Positions 52,749-60,737 of a stretch of 64,000 nt of DNA are shown here, in pieces. The position numbers and the translations under genes are program-made. The notes under the pieces were generated by a model. That model was not told the DNA's origin. It did no database searches and saw nothing but the letters and a program-made list of their open reading frames with translations. Origin of the DNA: Hafnia paralvei ATCC 29927 (lineage in GTDB: Bacteria > Pseudomonadota > Gammaproteobacteria > Enterobacterales > Enterobacteriaceae); assembly GCF_001655005.1 (NCBI RefSeq), contig NZ_LXET01000044.1, positions 310,001 through 374,000 on the forward strand, read 5' to 3'. Positions within the stretch are counted from its first letter, which is position 1. Each line of letters opens with the position of its first letter.

Positions 52749-53150
52749 ATGAATAATAACATTTTTGCAGTTGCCCTTATTGGCACACTTCTGGCGACGA
52801 CCTGTGCTTATGCAACCTCAGTGGAAGGTTGTGAGCAACAGAATAGTATGGTTATCCCCATCGATACATCGGCGGGCACGGTTCAAACCGCAAATCTAAA
52901 AGAGTCCAAAAACACATCGGTTCATATGTCCTGCGAAGACTTTTTGGCGTTGGATACACAAGCACAGACACCCGTCGTATTCTGGGTAAGCAATCTCGAT
53001 CCAAATGACCAAGGCAATGATGACGTAGATCAAAGGCAGATTGACGAGTTCGTCACCCCAATGGTGATTGAAGAGTGCCATAAAACACCAGCGCTTAAGC
53101 TGGTAGACTTAAAAAGTAAAATAGAGCAATACATCCAAAGACACTTCTGA
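52749..53150 (+). CDS. HdeA/HdeB-like periplasmic acid-stress protein
   Basis: A 133-residue secreted protein. The ATG at 52749 has AAGAGA upstream and gives a signal peptide MNNNIFAVALIGTLLATTC cut near AYA; a longer in-frame start is rejected. The mature part has the HdeA/HdeB core: MSCEDFLALD (Cys, residue ~61), a VVFWVSNL helix, and a second Cys in VIEECHKTPALKL; these Cys pair in HdeA. An extra Cys (EGCEQQ, near residue 28) and a longer N-terminal region set it apart from HdeA. HdeA-type chaperones prevent aggregation at low pH; that role is inferred from the family. Confidence 0.8.
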   Translation: MNNNIFAVALIGTLLATTCAYATSVEGCEQQNSMVIPIDTSAGTVQTANLKESKNTSVHMSCEDFLALDTQAQTPVVFWVSNLDPNDQGNDDVDQRQIDEFVTPMVIEECHKTPALKLVDLKSKIEQYIQRHF

Positions 53151-53183
53151 ACATCGTGATTTCTGATTACCACGACTAACGAA

Positions 53184-53216
53184 AAAAGCCTGCATAGGAT
53201 AACTATGCAGGCTTTT
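53184..53216. terminator. bidirectional terminator between the HdeA-like gene and glk
   Basis: AAAAGCCTGCATAG and CTATGCAGGCTTTT are perfect inverted copies (14 bp, loop GATAA), with a six-T run on the minus strand serving glk. Confidence 0.9.
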
Positions 53217-53243
53217 CGAGCGCATGATCGGCATCGGTAGAAG

Positions 53244-54209
53244 CTAAAGTTTAATCCCCAACTCTTGACGCAAATGTGCACCTGCGCCCAGCAGGCCTGG
53301 GTTATCATGCGTAATCATATACACAGGAATATCATGCACATAATCTTTGAAACGACCTTTGTCTTCAAAAGCTGCGCGGAATCCTGAGGCCTTGAAGAAC
53401 TCAAGGAACCGAGGAACAATCCCACCTGCGATATATACGCCGCCAAAAGTCGCCATATTCAAGGCCAAATTACCGCCAAAACGCCCCATAATGACGCAAA
53501 AGAGTGACAAAGCTCGACGGCAGTCAGTGCATGAATCGGCTAGCGCGCGTTCAGTTACATCTTTTGGCGCTAAATTTTCCGGCAGACGCCCGTCAGATTT
53601 CACAATCGCATGGTACAGATTAACTAAGCCCGGCCCAGAAAGGATACGCTCAGCGGAAACATGACCTAGCTCTGGGCGTAGCACTTCCAGAATCATATCT
53701 TCCTCTTCGCTATTGGCTGCAAAATCGACGTGCCCGCCCTCGCCCGGCAAGCTGATCCAACGCTCTGCCGCATGGATCAGGTGTGCAACTCCGAGCCCTG
53801 TTCCGGCACCGTAAATAGCGATCGGTTTATCCTTCTGTGGCTCTTTGCCGCCAAATTGCATCAGGTGCTCAGGTTTAAGCATCGGAATCGCCATCGATAC
53901 CGCAGTAAAGTCATTGATGACCTCTAATTTTTCCAGCGCCAGATTCTTTTTCATCTCCGCAATAGAAAATGCCCAAGAATGGTTAGTCATCGCCACCCAA
54001 TCTTCGGTCACTGGGCAAGCAATGGCGATACAGGCTTCCTTGACAGAAACGTTATGTTCTTGCAGATAAGTACGGATTGTTGCTTCCAAGCTATCAAACT
54101 CTAAGCCGGAATAGGTCTTGGCCTGTGAGATCTCACCGTTTTCCAGCGAACAAAGCGCCAGACGAGCGTTAGTGCCGCCGACATCCCCGACCAGTGCGTG
54201 CGTAGTCAT
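53244..54209 (-). CDS. glk: Glk, glucokinase
   Basis: Cytoplasmic ATP-dependent glucose kinase (ROK-independent Glk family), 321 residues as in E. coli. The ATP motif GDVGGTNARLALC lies at residues 8-20, NDFTAVSMAIP at about 99-109, and PGEGGHVDF with a glucose-binding His at about 157. The ATG at 54209 has GAGAGG upstream. Divergence from the DNA upstream by a Cra box (54334-54347) suggests control by sugar phosphates, as known in E. coli. Confidence 0.97.
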   Translation of the reverse strand: MTTHALVGDVGGTNARLALCSLENGEISQAKTYSGLEFDSLEATIRTYLQEHNVSVKEACIAIACPVTEDWVAMTNHSWAFSIAEMKKNLALEKLEVINDFTAVSMAIPMLKPEHLMQFGGKEPQKDKPIAIYGAGTGLGVAHLIHAAERWISLPGEGGHVDFAANSEEEDMILEVLRPELGHVSAERILSGPGLVNLYHAIVKSDGRLPENLAPKDVTERALADSCTDCRRALSLFCVIMGRFGGNLALNMATFGGVYIAGGIVPRFLEFFKASGFRAAFEDKGRFKDYVHDIPVYMITHDNPGLLGAGAHLRQELGIKL

Positions 54210-54333
54210 ACTGCCCTCTCCCCAATGTGCTACCTGAACCACCCAAAAATGACAGAGCGTATCTAACCACAGCCCCTGCGGCCGTCACAATGACCGATCA
54301 TCTCCGTGCCACGCAATAGTGAAATCGATCACA

Positions 54334-54347
54334 AAAATCGTTTCAGC
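54334..54347 (-). promoter_or_regulatory. Cra (FruR) box upstream of glk
   Basis: On the minus strand GCTGAAACGATTTT fits the Cra consensus RSTGAAWCSNTHHW at every defined position. It lies about 125 bp before the glk start. Cra repression of glk is established in E. coli. Confidence 0.7.
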
Positions 54348-54388
54348 TTCCAATTTCACCTTGTCATTTTGCCTATGAACTTAGGCGA

Positions 54389-55090
54389 TTAACTCGCATG
54401 ACCCAAAGCCCAGTGTGCTGCATATTCGGCATGTATTTGGGCTGTATCAAACAAAGGAACGACGGCATCGGTTTGAGCCACCAGCAGAGCAATCTCCGTG
54501 CAACCAAGGATAATCCCCTGTGCACCCTGTTCAGACAGACGCTGCATAATCTCGCGATACTGCTGACGTGATTCAGGACGGATCTGTCCTAAGCACAGTT
54601 CCTGATAAATAATGCGGTGGATGACTTCTCTATCTGACTCGTTGGGCACAATAACCTCGATGCCAAATTTATCCGTGAGCCGCCCGCGATAAAAATCCTG
54701 CTCCATAGTAAAACGCGTGCCTAATAGCCCAATGCGCGTTAGCCCTTGCGCCTTAATGCGTGCCGCCGTCGCATCAGCAATATGCAGCAGAGGTAATCCG
54801 CAGCGAGATTCAATCTGTTCGGCCACTTTATGCATCGTGTTGGTACACACCACGATTCCTTCGGCGCCGGCGGCCTGTAGACGCTGCGCAGCATCAGCCA
54901 ACAGCTCTCCCGCCTGCGCCCACTCACCACGCATTTGCAAATGTTCTACTTCAGCAAAATCAACGCTATATAAAACCAGCCGAGCGGAATGTAATCCCCC
55001 CAGCTGGTTTTTGACCGTTTCATTGATAATCCGGTAGTAAGGAACCGTTGATTCCCAGCTCATTCCGCCCAGCAAACCCAATGTTTTCAT
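54389..55090 (-). CDS. ygeA: aspartate/glutamate racemase-family protein (YgeA-like)
   Basis: PLP-independent amino-acid racemase of the aspartate/glutamate superfamily. Two catalytic cysteines are visible, in VVCTNTMHKV (near residue 84) and ILGCTEIALL (near residue 196). The N-terminus MKTLGLLGGMSWESTVPYYRIINE and overall length (233) match E. coli YgeA, which has broad racemase activity. In E. coli ygeA lies near lysA, so the neighbour here differs. It may contribute D-amino acids for peptidoglycan or signalling; substrate is not evident. The start at 55090 is supported by the conserved N-terminus. Confidence 0.88.
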   Translation of the reverse strand: MKTLGLLGGMSWESTVPYYRIINETVKNQLGGLHSARLVLYSVDFAEVEHLQMRGEWAQAGELLADAAQRLQAAGAEGIVVCTNTMHKVAEQIESRCGLPLLHIADATAARIKAQGLTRIGLLGTRFTMEQDFYRGRLTDKFGIEVIVPNESDREVIHRIIYQELCLGQIRPESRQQYREIMQRLSEQGAQGIILGCTEIALLVAQTDAVVPLFDTAQIHAEYAAHWALGHAS

Positions 55091-55162
55091 GTTTCAGCCT
55101 CTCGCTAATCCCATATAGCTTCTTGGATTAACATAACGCAGGCTTGCGGAACGAGTACAGCA

Positions 55163-55621
55163 TTAGCGGAGTGTTGACGCCATCTTGCGAGCAGAGCGAC
55201 GCTCAACGATACGCTCACGCAGGATGTCATAAACCCAGTTATACAGCATCGTATACGGCAGGAAGAACAGGATAATCCCTAACTCCAGCAGGAAAGCCTG
55301 TAGCATCGAAATCCCCAATACAAAGGCCGCGATATTGACGCCAATAACGATAAATCCGCACTCAAAGCCTAGCGCGTGGAAAATACGGACTTTGACATTA
55401 CGCACGACGCGGCTCACTGGCCACAGTCGATCAAAAATCGCGTTATAAATGATGTTCCAAATCATCGCGGCGGTAGCCAAAATAATGGTTAAACCGCCCA
55501 TCTCCCACACTGAGCGCTGCATAAGATAAGCCCCCACTGGGGCACAAATAAGCGTGGCAATAGCCTCGAAAGTGACGGCATGGAATACACGTTCCATCAA
55601 AGTTTTACGTTGCATAATCAC
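55163..55621 (-). CDS. PACE-family efflux transporter
   Basis: Small inner-membrane efflux protein with two BTP (bacterial transmembrane pair) domains and four membrane helices in 153 residues, the proteobacterial antimicrobial compound efflux (PACE) architecture. Paired signatures are visible: RVFHAVTFEA and WNIIYNAIFDRLWP in the first half, RIFHALGFECGF and LYNWVYDILRE in the second. Members export biocides such as chlorhexidine. GTG at 55621 (GAGG at 5-nt spacing) and ATG at 55615 are alternative starts. The divergent LysR gene is its likely regulator, as in other PACE loci. Confidence 0.85.
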   Translation of the reverse strand: MIMQRKTLMERVFHAVTFEAIATLICAPVGAYLMQRSVWEMGGLTIILATAAMIWNIIYNAIFDRLWPVSRVVRNVKVRIFHALGFECGFIVIGVNIAAFVLGISMLQAFLLELGIILFFLPYTMLYNWVYDILRERIVERRSARKMASTLR

Positions 55622-55722
55622 AAGAACCTCAAATAAACCCTCTGAGAGATGTCAGAGATCGTGATTATCATCAACTAAAGCGTTATATTGAAATTAGATA
55701 CCATCGATAAAATAGATACTTT

Positions 55723-56592
55723 ATGCGATATTCTCCCGAAGCACTGAATGCCTTTGTTGAAACTGTTTCTGCGGGTTCCTTCTCGGCCGCCGCTCGCCGA
55801 CTACATAAAAGCCAGTCCACGATCAGTACGGCAATTGCGAATCTGGAAGATGATTTAGGTGTCATCCTATTTGATCGTTCAGCGCGCCAACCGGTGCTGA
55901 CGGAACAAGGACAGCGGGTATTGATCCATGTGCAAGAGATCCTGGCCGCCAGCGAACGTTTGGATCAGCTTGCCGTGCGGTTAATGGATCAGATTGAACC
56001 GCGGCTCACATTCGTCCTTTCTGATACTTTTCATCCCAGCGCGCTCGAAGCACTCCTGCATGAATTCGATCGCCGCTATCCCGATACGGAATTTGAATGC
56101 CTGATAGGTGAAGAAGAGGACGTTATCGATCTGCTACAAAAAAATCGCGCCCACATAGGGCTTATTGAAGCGAGGAAAAGTTATCCACCCGACATTAGCG
56201 CCGCACGGTTAAGCAAACAAACCGAGATGGCCATTTACGCGGCGCCGACGCACCCACTTGCTCAGCGAGAACGTATCCGCCCCGAAGAATTGGATGCCGT
56301 CAGAGAGCTACGTTTAAGTACCTATCTGGAACGCGATCAGGCTCGTGTGCATGGGGTGATTTGGTCTGCGCCGAACTATTTACTGCTGCTAAGTATGGCG
56401 GTTCAGGGACTTGGCTGGAGCGTGCTGCCCTGTGCGCTAGTCGACGAGTTTTGTCACCGCGATGAGCTGGTGCAGCTATCGGTTCCCGGCTGGCCGAAAT
56501 CCACCTCGGTGGATGTTGTATGGTCAAAAGGCTCCCCACCGGGGCCAGCAGGGAGTTGGATCAAAGACTATTTGTTGGGGATGCCAGCGTAG
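55723..56592 (+). CDS. LysR-family regulator divergent from PACE pump
   Basis: Transcriptional regulator of 289 residues: an N-terminal helix-turn-helix (ALNAFVETVSAGSFSAAARRLHKSQSTISTAIANLE) and an effector domain from about residue 90. It is divergent from the PACE gene across 101 bp, matching the AceR/AceI pattern described in Acinetobacter. The start is ATG at 55723 with no clear ribosome site. The 3' end converges with ipdC, 16 bp away, so it could also affect that gene; the PACE link is favoured by orientation. Confidence 0.88.
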   Translation: MRYSPEALNAFVETVSAGSFSAAARRLHKSQSTISTAIANLEDDLGVILFDRSARQPVLTEQGQRVLIHVQEILAASERLDQLAVRLMDQIEPRLTFVLSDTFHPSALEALLHEFDRRYPDTEFECLIGEEEDVIDLLQKNRAHIGLIEARKSYPPDISAARLSKQTEMAIYAAPTHPLAQRERIRPEELDAVRELRLSTYLERDQARVHGVIWSAPNYLLLLSMAVQGLGWSVLPCALVDEFCHRDELVQLSVPGWPKSTSVDVVWSKGSPPGPAGSWIKDYLLGMPA

Positions 56593-56608
56593 ACATCACT
56601 CGAATATA

Positions 56609-58282
56609 TTACTCATGGGCTGCATTACGCTCAGCAATGGCTTTACTCAGCTTAGCGAGATATTCTGGCACATCCATCTTAGGCAACATCACTTCGATGA
56701 GCGTTAACGCCTTGGGAACGTTAACTTCGCTGAGCACCTTTTCCAAAGCCGGAACGCTGTCCGCCTTATGGGTGGAAAAATCGCCATTCACCGATAGCGC
56801 AGACGGAATTTTAGTCCAATTCCACGCAGCAATATCGTTGTAGCTCTCTTCAGGTCCGTGAATCGCACGTTCCACGGTATAACCGTCATTATTCAGCAAA
56901 ATAATAACCGGTTTCAGGCCGTGGCGTAGCAGAGTACCCAGTTCTTGGATCGTCAGCTGCGCCGAACCATCACCAATCATCAGAACTACACGTCGGTGAG
57001 GCTGCGCCAGCTGAGCACCCAATATTGCTGGCAGGGTATAACCGATAGATCCCCATAACGGCTGAACAATAAAAGTCACCCCTTTAGGCAATCGCAATGT
57101 GGCTGAGCCAAAACTGGCCGTCCCCTGCTCGGCAACCACAATGTCATCTGGACGTAAAAAGCGTTGCATCTGCTGCCAAAAAGCAGGCTGATCGAGTTTG
57201 TTTCCATGGCTTTCCGGTAAACAGTCGAGCAAGGATTCCGGTGCCTGCCATTCAACACTTAACTCCTTTGCCAGTTCCGTCAGTGCTGCCAACGCATCAC
57301 CCATCGGTAACTGGCTGAAAACCTGCCCTGCAACGCTGGCCGAAAACGGCTGCAGGTCGATCGTTTTATCGGCCGCGATTTGATGAGTAAAACCAGCCGT
57401 AACACTGTCGGTCAAACGCACACCAACGCTAATGAGCACATCGGCGTTTTCTATTGCAGCCTTGACCTTGGGTTGACTCGCACCACCGGCATAGGTGCCA
57501 ATAAAATTAGGCCGGCTTTCATCCAGCACACCTTTCCCCATCAGCAGCGTCGCACTGGCCACACCCTGTAGGTCAGAAAGTTGTTGAACCCGTTGTTTTT
57601 GCCCAAATCGATCGGCGAGAAAATCCGCTAACAAAGCCACTTTGCGAGCCGGTTTTAGTAGATCACGCGCAGCCTGAATAAACTCACTCAGCCCCGTCAC
57701 CTCATCCTGTCTAGCGGCAAACGGATAAAGCTCAGTACGGATTGGCTCATCGCAGACATCGCTTGGCAGTAAGATGTAACCTGGGCGGCGGTGATACAGC
57801 ACATCGCTGAGCACACGATCGATTTCTAGCGCGGCATTCTCAGGGGTTAACACGGCCTGAGAGCAGGTCACTTCCGCCGCCATACGATAGAAATGACCAT
57901 AGTCGCCATCGCCTAAAGTATGGTGTAGCAACTCCCCTTTTTGCTGAGAACGGCGGTTGGGAGCTCCTACAATATGTATCACCGGTAAATACTCGGCATA
58001 ACTACCGGCGGTGCCGTTTATCGCACTCAACTCCCCTACGCCAAACGTCGTTACCAAAGCCGCTGCCGGAGCGCAACGTGCATAACCATCAGCCGCATAG
58101 GCAGCGTTAAGTTCGTTAGCGCAACCGACCCATTCCAACTGCGGATGAGCGGTGACAAAGTCTAAAAACCTGAGGTTGTAATCTCCGGGAACACCAAATA
58201 CGTGTTGGATACCCGCCTGTGAAAGTCGATCAAGGAGATAATCGGACACGCTGTAAATATTGCGGTTTAAAGTCTTGCTCAT
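56609..58282 (-). CDS. ipdC: IpdC, indolepyruvate (phenylpyruvate) decarboxylase
   Basis: Thiamine-diphosphate enzyme decarboxylating indole-3-pyruvate to indole-3-acetaldehyde (auxin route) and related 2-keto acids. The 557-residue protein has GVPGDYNLRFLDF, the cofactor-activating Glu in CANELNAAYAADGYAR near residue 57, HH in LLHHTLGDG, the C-terminal TPP motif GDGSAQLTIQELGTLL ... NNDGYTVERAIHG, and LWGSIGYTLPA. It is close to Enterobacter IpdC, which likewise lies near glk. The ATG at 58282 has GGGAG at 7-nt spacing. In Enterobacter it is TyrR-activated; no clear TyrR box was seen here. Confidence 0.93.
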   Translation of the reverse strand: MSKTLNRNIYSVSDYLLDRLSQAGIQHVFGVPGDYNLRFLDFVTAHPQLEWVGCANELNAAYAADGYARCAPAAALVTTFGVGELSAINGTAGSYAEYLPVIHIVGAPNRRSQQKGELLHHTLGDGDYGHFYRMAAEVTCSQAVLTPENAALEIDRVLSDVLYHRRPGYILLPSDVCDEPIRTELYPFAARQDEVTGLSEFIQAARDLLKPARKVALLADFLADRFGQKQRVQQLSDLQGVASATLLMGKGVLDESRPNFIGTYAGGASQPKVKAAIENADVLISVGVRLTDSVTAGFTHQIAADKTIDLQPFSASVAGQVFSQLPMGDALAALTELAKELSVEWQAPESLLDCLPESHGNKLDQPAFWQQMQRFLRPDDIVVAEQGTASFGSATLRLPKGVTFIVQPLWGSIGYTLPAILGAQLAQPHRRVVLMIGDGSAQLTIQELGTLLRHGLKPVIILLNNDGYTVERAIHGPEESYNDIAAWNWTKIPSALSVNGDFSTHKADSVPALEKVLSEVNVPKALTLIEVMLPKMDVPEYLAKLSKAIAERNAAHE

Positions 58283-58504
58283 TACGATGCTCCCAATTAG
58301 CGATTTCAGTGCAACACGCGTTGCAGAAACGAAAATTCAATTGACGATTAGAAGTATAGGGGGCGCTTTTTAGTGGCGTAAAAAACCACTGGGGAGCATG
58401 ATGGAAAGCTAGATTTACGCAGTGAACACGCATTTGGTGCATTATCAGCGATGAGAATTCACGCTCTAGTGAGCTTTTTTCATGTTTTCGTGTAAGGAAG
58501 ATCA

Positions 58505-59494
58505 ATGAGTTATCTTGCAAGTCCTAAGCGCTATCAATCTATGGAATATCGACGTTGCGGGCACAGCGGTTTACAGCTACCGGCTATTTCGCTCGGGCTG
58601 TGGCATAACTTTGGTGATACCACGCTGTTTGATAACAGCCGCGATATGTTGCTGTGTGCCTTCGATTTAGGCATTACTCATTTTGATTTGGCTAACAACT
58701 ATGGCCCACCTCCCGGCTCTGCGGAGACCAATTTTGGCCGCATTCTGCAGCAGGATCTCATGCCATATCGAGACGAAATGGTGATATCCAGCAAAGCGGG
58801 TTACACCATGTGGGAGGGGCCCTACGGTGACTGGGGCAGTAAAAAGTATCTGATCGCCAGCCTAAACCAAAGCCTGAAAAGAATGGGATTGGACTATGTC
58901 GATATTTTCTACCACCATCGACCAGACCCGAATACGCCACTGGAAGAGACCATGGGCGCTCTCGACTTGATAGTGCGTCAAGGCAAAGCGCTGTATGTTG
59001 GACTATCAAACTATCCGGCCGAAACGGCTCGCCAAGCCATTAAGATCCTGCGCGATCTCGGAACACCTTGTCTAATTCATCAACCGAAGTATTCAATGTT
59101 TGAACGTTGGGTTGAAGGCGGTTTGCTGGACGTATTACAGGATGAGGGCGTTGGATCGATTGCCTTTTCCCCATTAGCCGGCGGTTTGCTTACCGATCGC
59201 TACCTACACGGTATTCCACCGGATTCGCGTGCGGCACACAGCAAGTTCTTAAAACCGGAAGCCATTACTGAACAGAAGCTTGGTCAGATTAAAAAATTAA
59301 ATGATATGGCGCTGGCTCGTGGGCAAAAACTTTCGCAAATGGCGCTTGCGTGGGTTCTGCGCGGCGACCGCATCACCTCAGTGCTTATTGGTGCAAGCCG
59401 AACCAGCCAAATTGAAGATGCTGTTGGTATGCTAGAAAACCGTCATTTTAGCGCCGAAGAGATCAGCGCCATTGAACGTATTTTGGCCAGCTAG
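58505..59494 (+). CDS. aldo/keto reductase, YghZ (Gpr)-like
   Basis: NADPH-dependent aldo/keto reductase of the AKR14 group, similar to E. coli YghZ (L-glyceraldehyde 3-phosphate reductase, also reduces methylglyoxal). The 329 residues form a TIM barrel with catalytic Asp in HFDLANNYG (near residue 62), Tyr in LANNYGPPPG, Lys in SSKAGYTMW and His in FYHHRPDP; the NADPH region is LIGASRTSQIEDA near residue 298. The ATG at 58505 has AAGGAAG upstream. It is divergent from ipdC across 222 bp. Its stop shares bases with maa's stop. Confidence 0.88.
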   Translation: MSYLASPKRYQSMEYRRCGHSGLQLPAISLGLWHNFGDTTLFDNSRDMLLCAFDLGITHFDLANNYGPPPGSAETNFGRILQQDLMPYRDEMVISSKAGYTMWEGPYGDWGSKKYLIASLNQSLKRMGLDYVDIFYHHRPDPNTPLEETMGALDLIVRQGKALYVGLSNYPAETARQAIKILRDLGTPCLIHQPKYSMFERWVEGGLLDVLQDEGVGSIAFSPLAGGLLTDRYLHGIPPDSRAAHSKFLKPEAITEQKLGQIKKLNDMALARGQKLSQMALAWVLRGDRITSVLIGASRTSQIEDAVGMLENRHFSAEEISAIERILAS

Positions 59495-60057
59495 TCTTCA
59501 TCTACCGAACGCAGTACACGACATGGATTTCCCGCCGCCACCACGCGCGGCGGGATATCTTTGGTCACCACGCTTCCCGCTCCAATCACTGAGCCATCAC
59601 CAATAGTGACTCCCGGACAGACGATCACTCCGCCGCCGATCCACACGTTGTTGCCAATGGTTATCGGTTTGCCAAACTCGATACCGGAAATACGCTGTTC
59701 AGGATTTGTAGGATGAGCGGCGGTATAGAGCTGTACGTGCGGTGCAAACATCACGTCATCACCAATAGTGACGGGCGCAATGTCCAGAATCGTCAGATCC
59801 ATATTGGCGTAAAAACGCTGACCGATGTTGATGTTGTGGCCATAGTCGCAAAAGAAAGGCCCCGTGATTTCCGCCTGCTTATCTGCATGGGGTAGCAATT
59901 CGTGAATCAACGCTTGGCGGGCTTCCCGCTGAGATGGAAGGGTATGATTAAAGCGATAACATAGATCAATAGCCCGCGTTCTATCTGCGACTAATTCACT
60001 ATCTGACGAGTAATAGTTTTCTCCATCAATCATCTTCTGCTTTTCACTTTTGCTCAT
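59491..60057 (-). CDS. maa: Maa, maltose O-acetyltransferase
   Basis: Left-handed beta-helix acetyltransferase of the hexapeptide-repeat family that acetylates maltose and glucose with acetyl-CoA. The 188-residue protein has the N-terminal domain (KQKMIDGENYYSSDSELVADR) and hexapeptide repeats IGNNVWIGGGVIVCPGVTIGDGSVIGAGSVV with catalytic His in AAHPTN near residue 115. It overlaps the end of the convergent aldo/keto reductase gene: the four bases CTAG at 59491-59494 hold both stop codons. Confidence 0.94.
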   Translation of the reverse strand: MSKSEKQKMIDGENYYSSDSELVADRTRAIDLCYRFNHTLPSQREARQALIHELLPHADKQAEITGPFFCDYGHNINIGQRFYANMDLTILDIAPVTIGDDVMFAPHVQLYTAAHPTNPEQRISGIEFGKPITIGNNVWIGGGVIVCPGVTIGDGSVIGAGSVVTKDIPPRVVAAGNPCRVLRSVDED

Positions 60058-60250
60058 GCATACAGCTCCTTTAATTGGCTAGGCAGACAGAATAATCTCA
60101 AACACAGTTTTCACCAGCAGATTACCCTATTTCTCCACATTATCATCACATTCAGAATGCTAATATCAGCTAACAGAAAGGAATGGCAGCGTTATATATC
60201 AGCCATTGATGACAATAGCGATTAGCGTCCTTCCGCATAAGGAGAAAAAT

Positions 60251-60676
60251 ATGTACCAGCGCATTGCGGCCATCGCACTGGCCTTCTGTAGCCTGTTGCC
60301 TCTGGGTGTTGCACAGGCAACATCGGCAGATATCGATTTACTTCCAGGCGTTACATTGCATTTAGGTGACCGCGATCAACGAGGGAACTATTGGGATGGC
60401 TACGACTGGCGCGATCAGAGCTGGTGGCGTAGCCATCAGGGGCGCTGGATTGGCGATCGTAGCCCTCGCGGATATTATTGGGATGGCGGACGCTGGCGAG
60501 ATCAGGGATGGTGGCATAAGAACTATTATTCGCGCGGCGGAAAATACTATCGCTACAAAAACAAACATTACCGCCACGACAATGGCAATCACTATGGTCA
60601 CTATAAAAATGGCCATGACAAAAATAGAGACCATGATCATCACGACGATCATGGCAAAGGCCATGGCCACCATTAA
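60251..60676 (+). CDS. ypeC: YpeC, DUF2502 secreted protein
   Basis: Small periplasmic protein of unknown function, family DUF2502. The ATG at 60251 has AAGGAG upstream and starts a signal peptide MYQRIAAIALAFCSLLPLGVAQA; a longer in-frame start is rejected. The mature 118 residues carry repeated W/R-rich blocks (RGNYWDGYDWRDQSWWRSHQG, RGYYWDGGRWRDQGWW) and a His/Asp-rich tail (HDKNRDHDHHDDHGKGHGHH). A metal-binding role is suggested by the His-rich tail but not shown. It is located near mntH and nupC as in E. coli. Confidence 0.9.
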   Translation: MYQRIAAIALAFCSLLPLGVAQATSADIDLLPGVTLHLGDRDQRGNYWDGYDWRDQSWWRSHQGRWIGDRSPRGYYWDGGRWRDQGWWHKNYYSRGGKYYRYKNKHYRHDNGNHYGHYKNGHDKNRDHDHHDDHGKGHGHH

Positions 60677-60685
60677 GTACTTAAC

Positions 60686-60718
60686 AAATAATGGGCTCCT
60701 AAAAGGAGCCCATTATTT
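60686..60718. terminator. terminator between ypeC and mntH
   Basis: AAATAATGGGCTCC and GGAGCCCATTATTT are perfect inverted repeats (14 bp, loop TAAAA) just after ypeC, with T-runs on both strands. Confidence 0.9.
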
Positions 60719-60737
60719 TCTTTAAATCTTCTCAATA

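Noticed and set aside
60362..60673. Hydrophobic minus-strand ORF opposite ypeC
   Set aside because: Shadow of the His/Asp/Arg-rich ypeC coding sequence; the apparent Ile/Val/Met runs come from the complementary codons.
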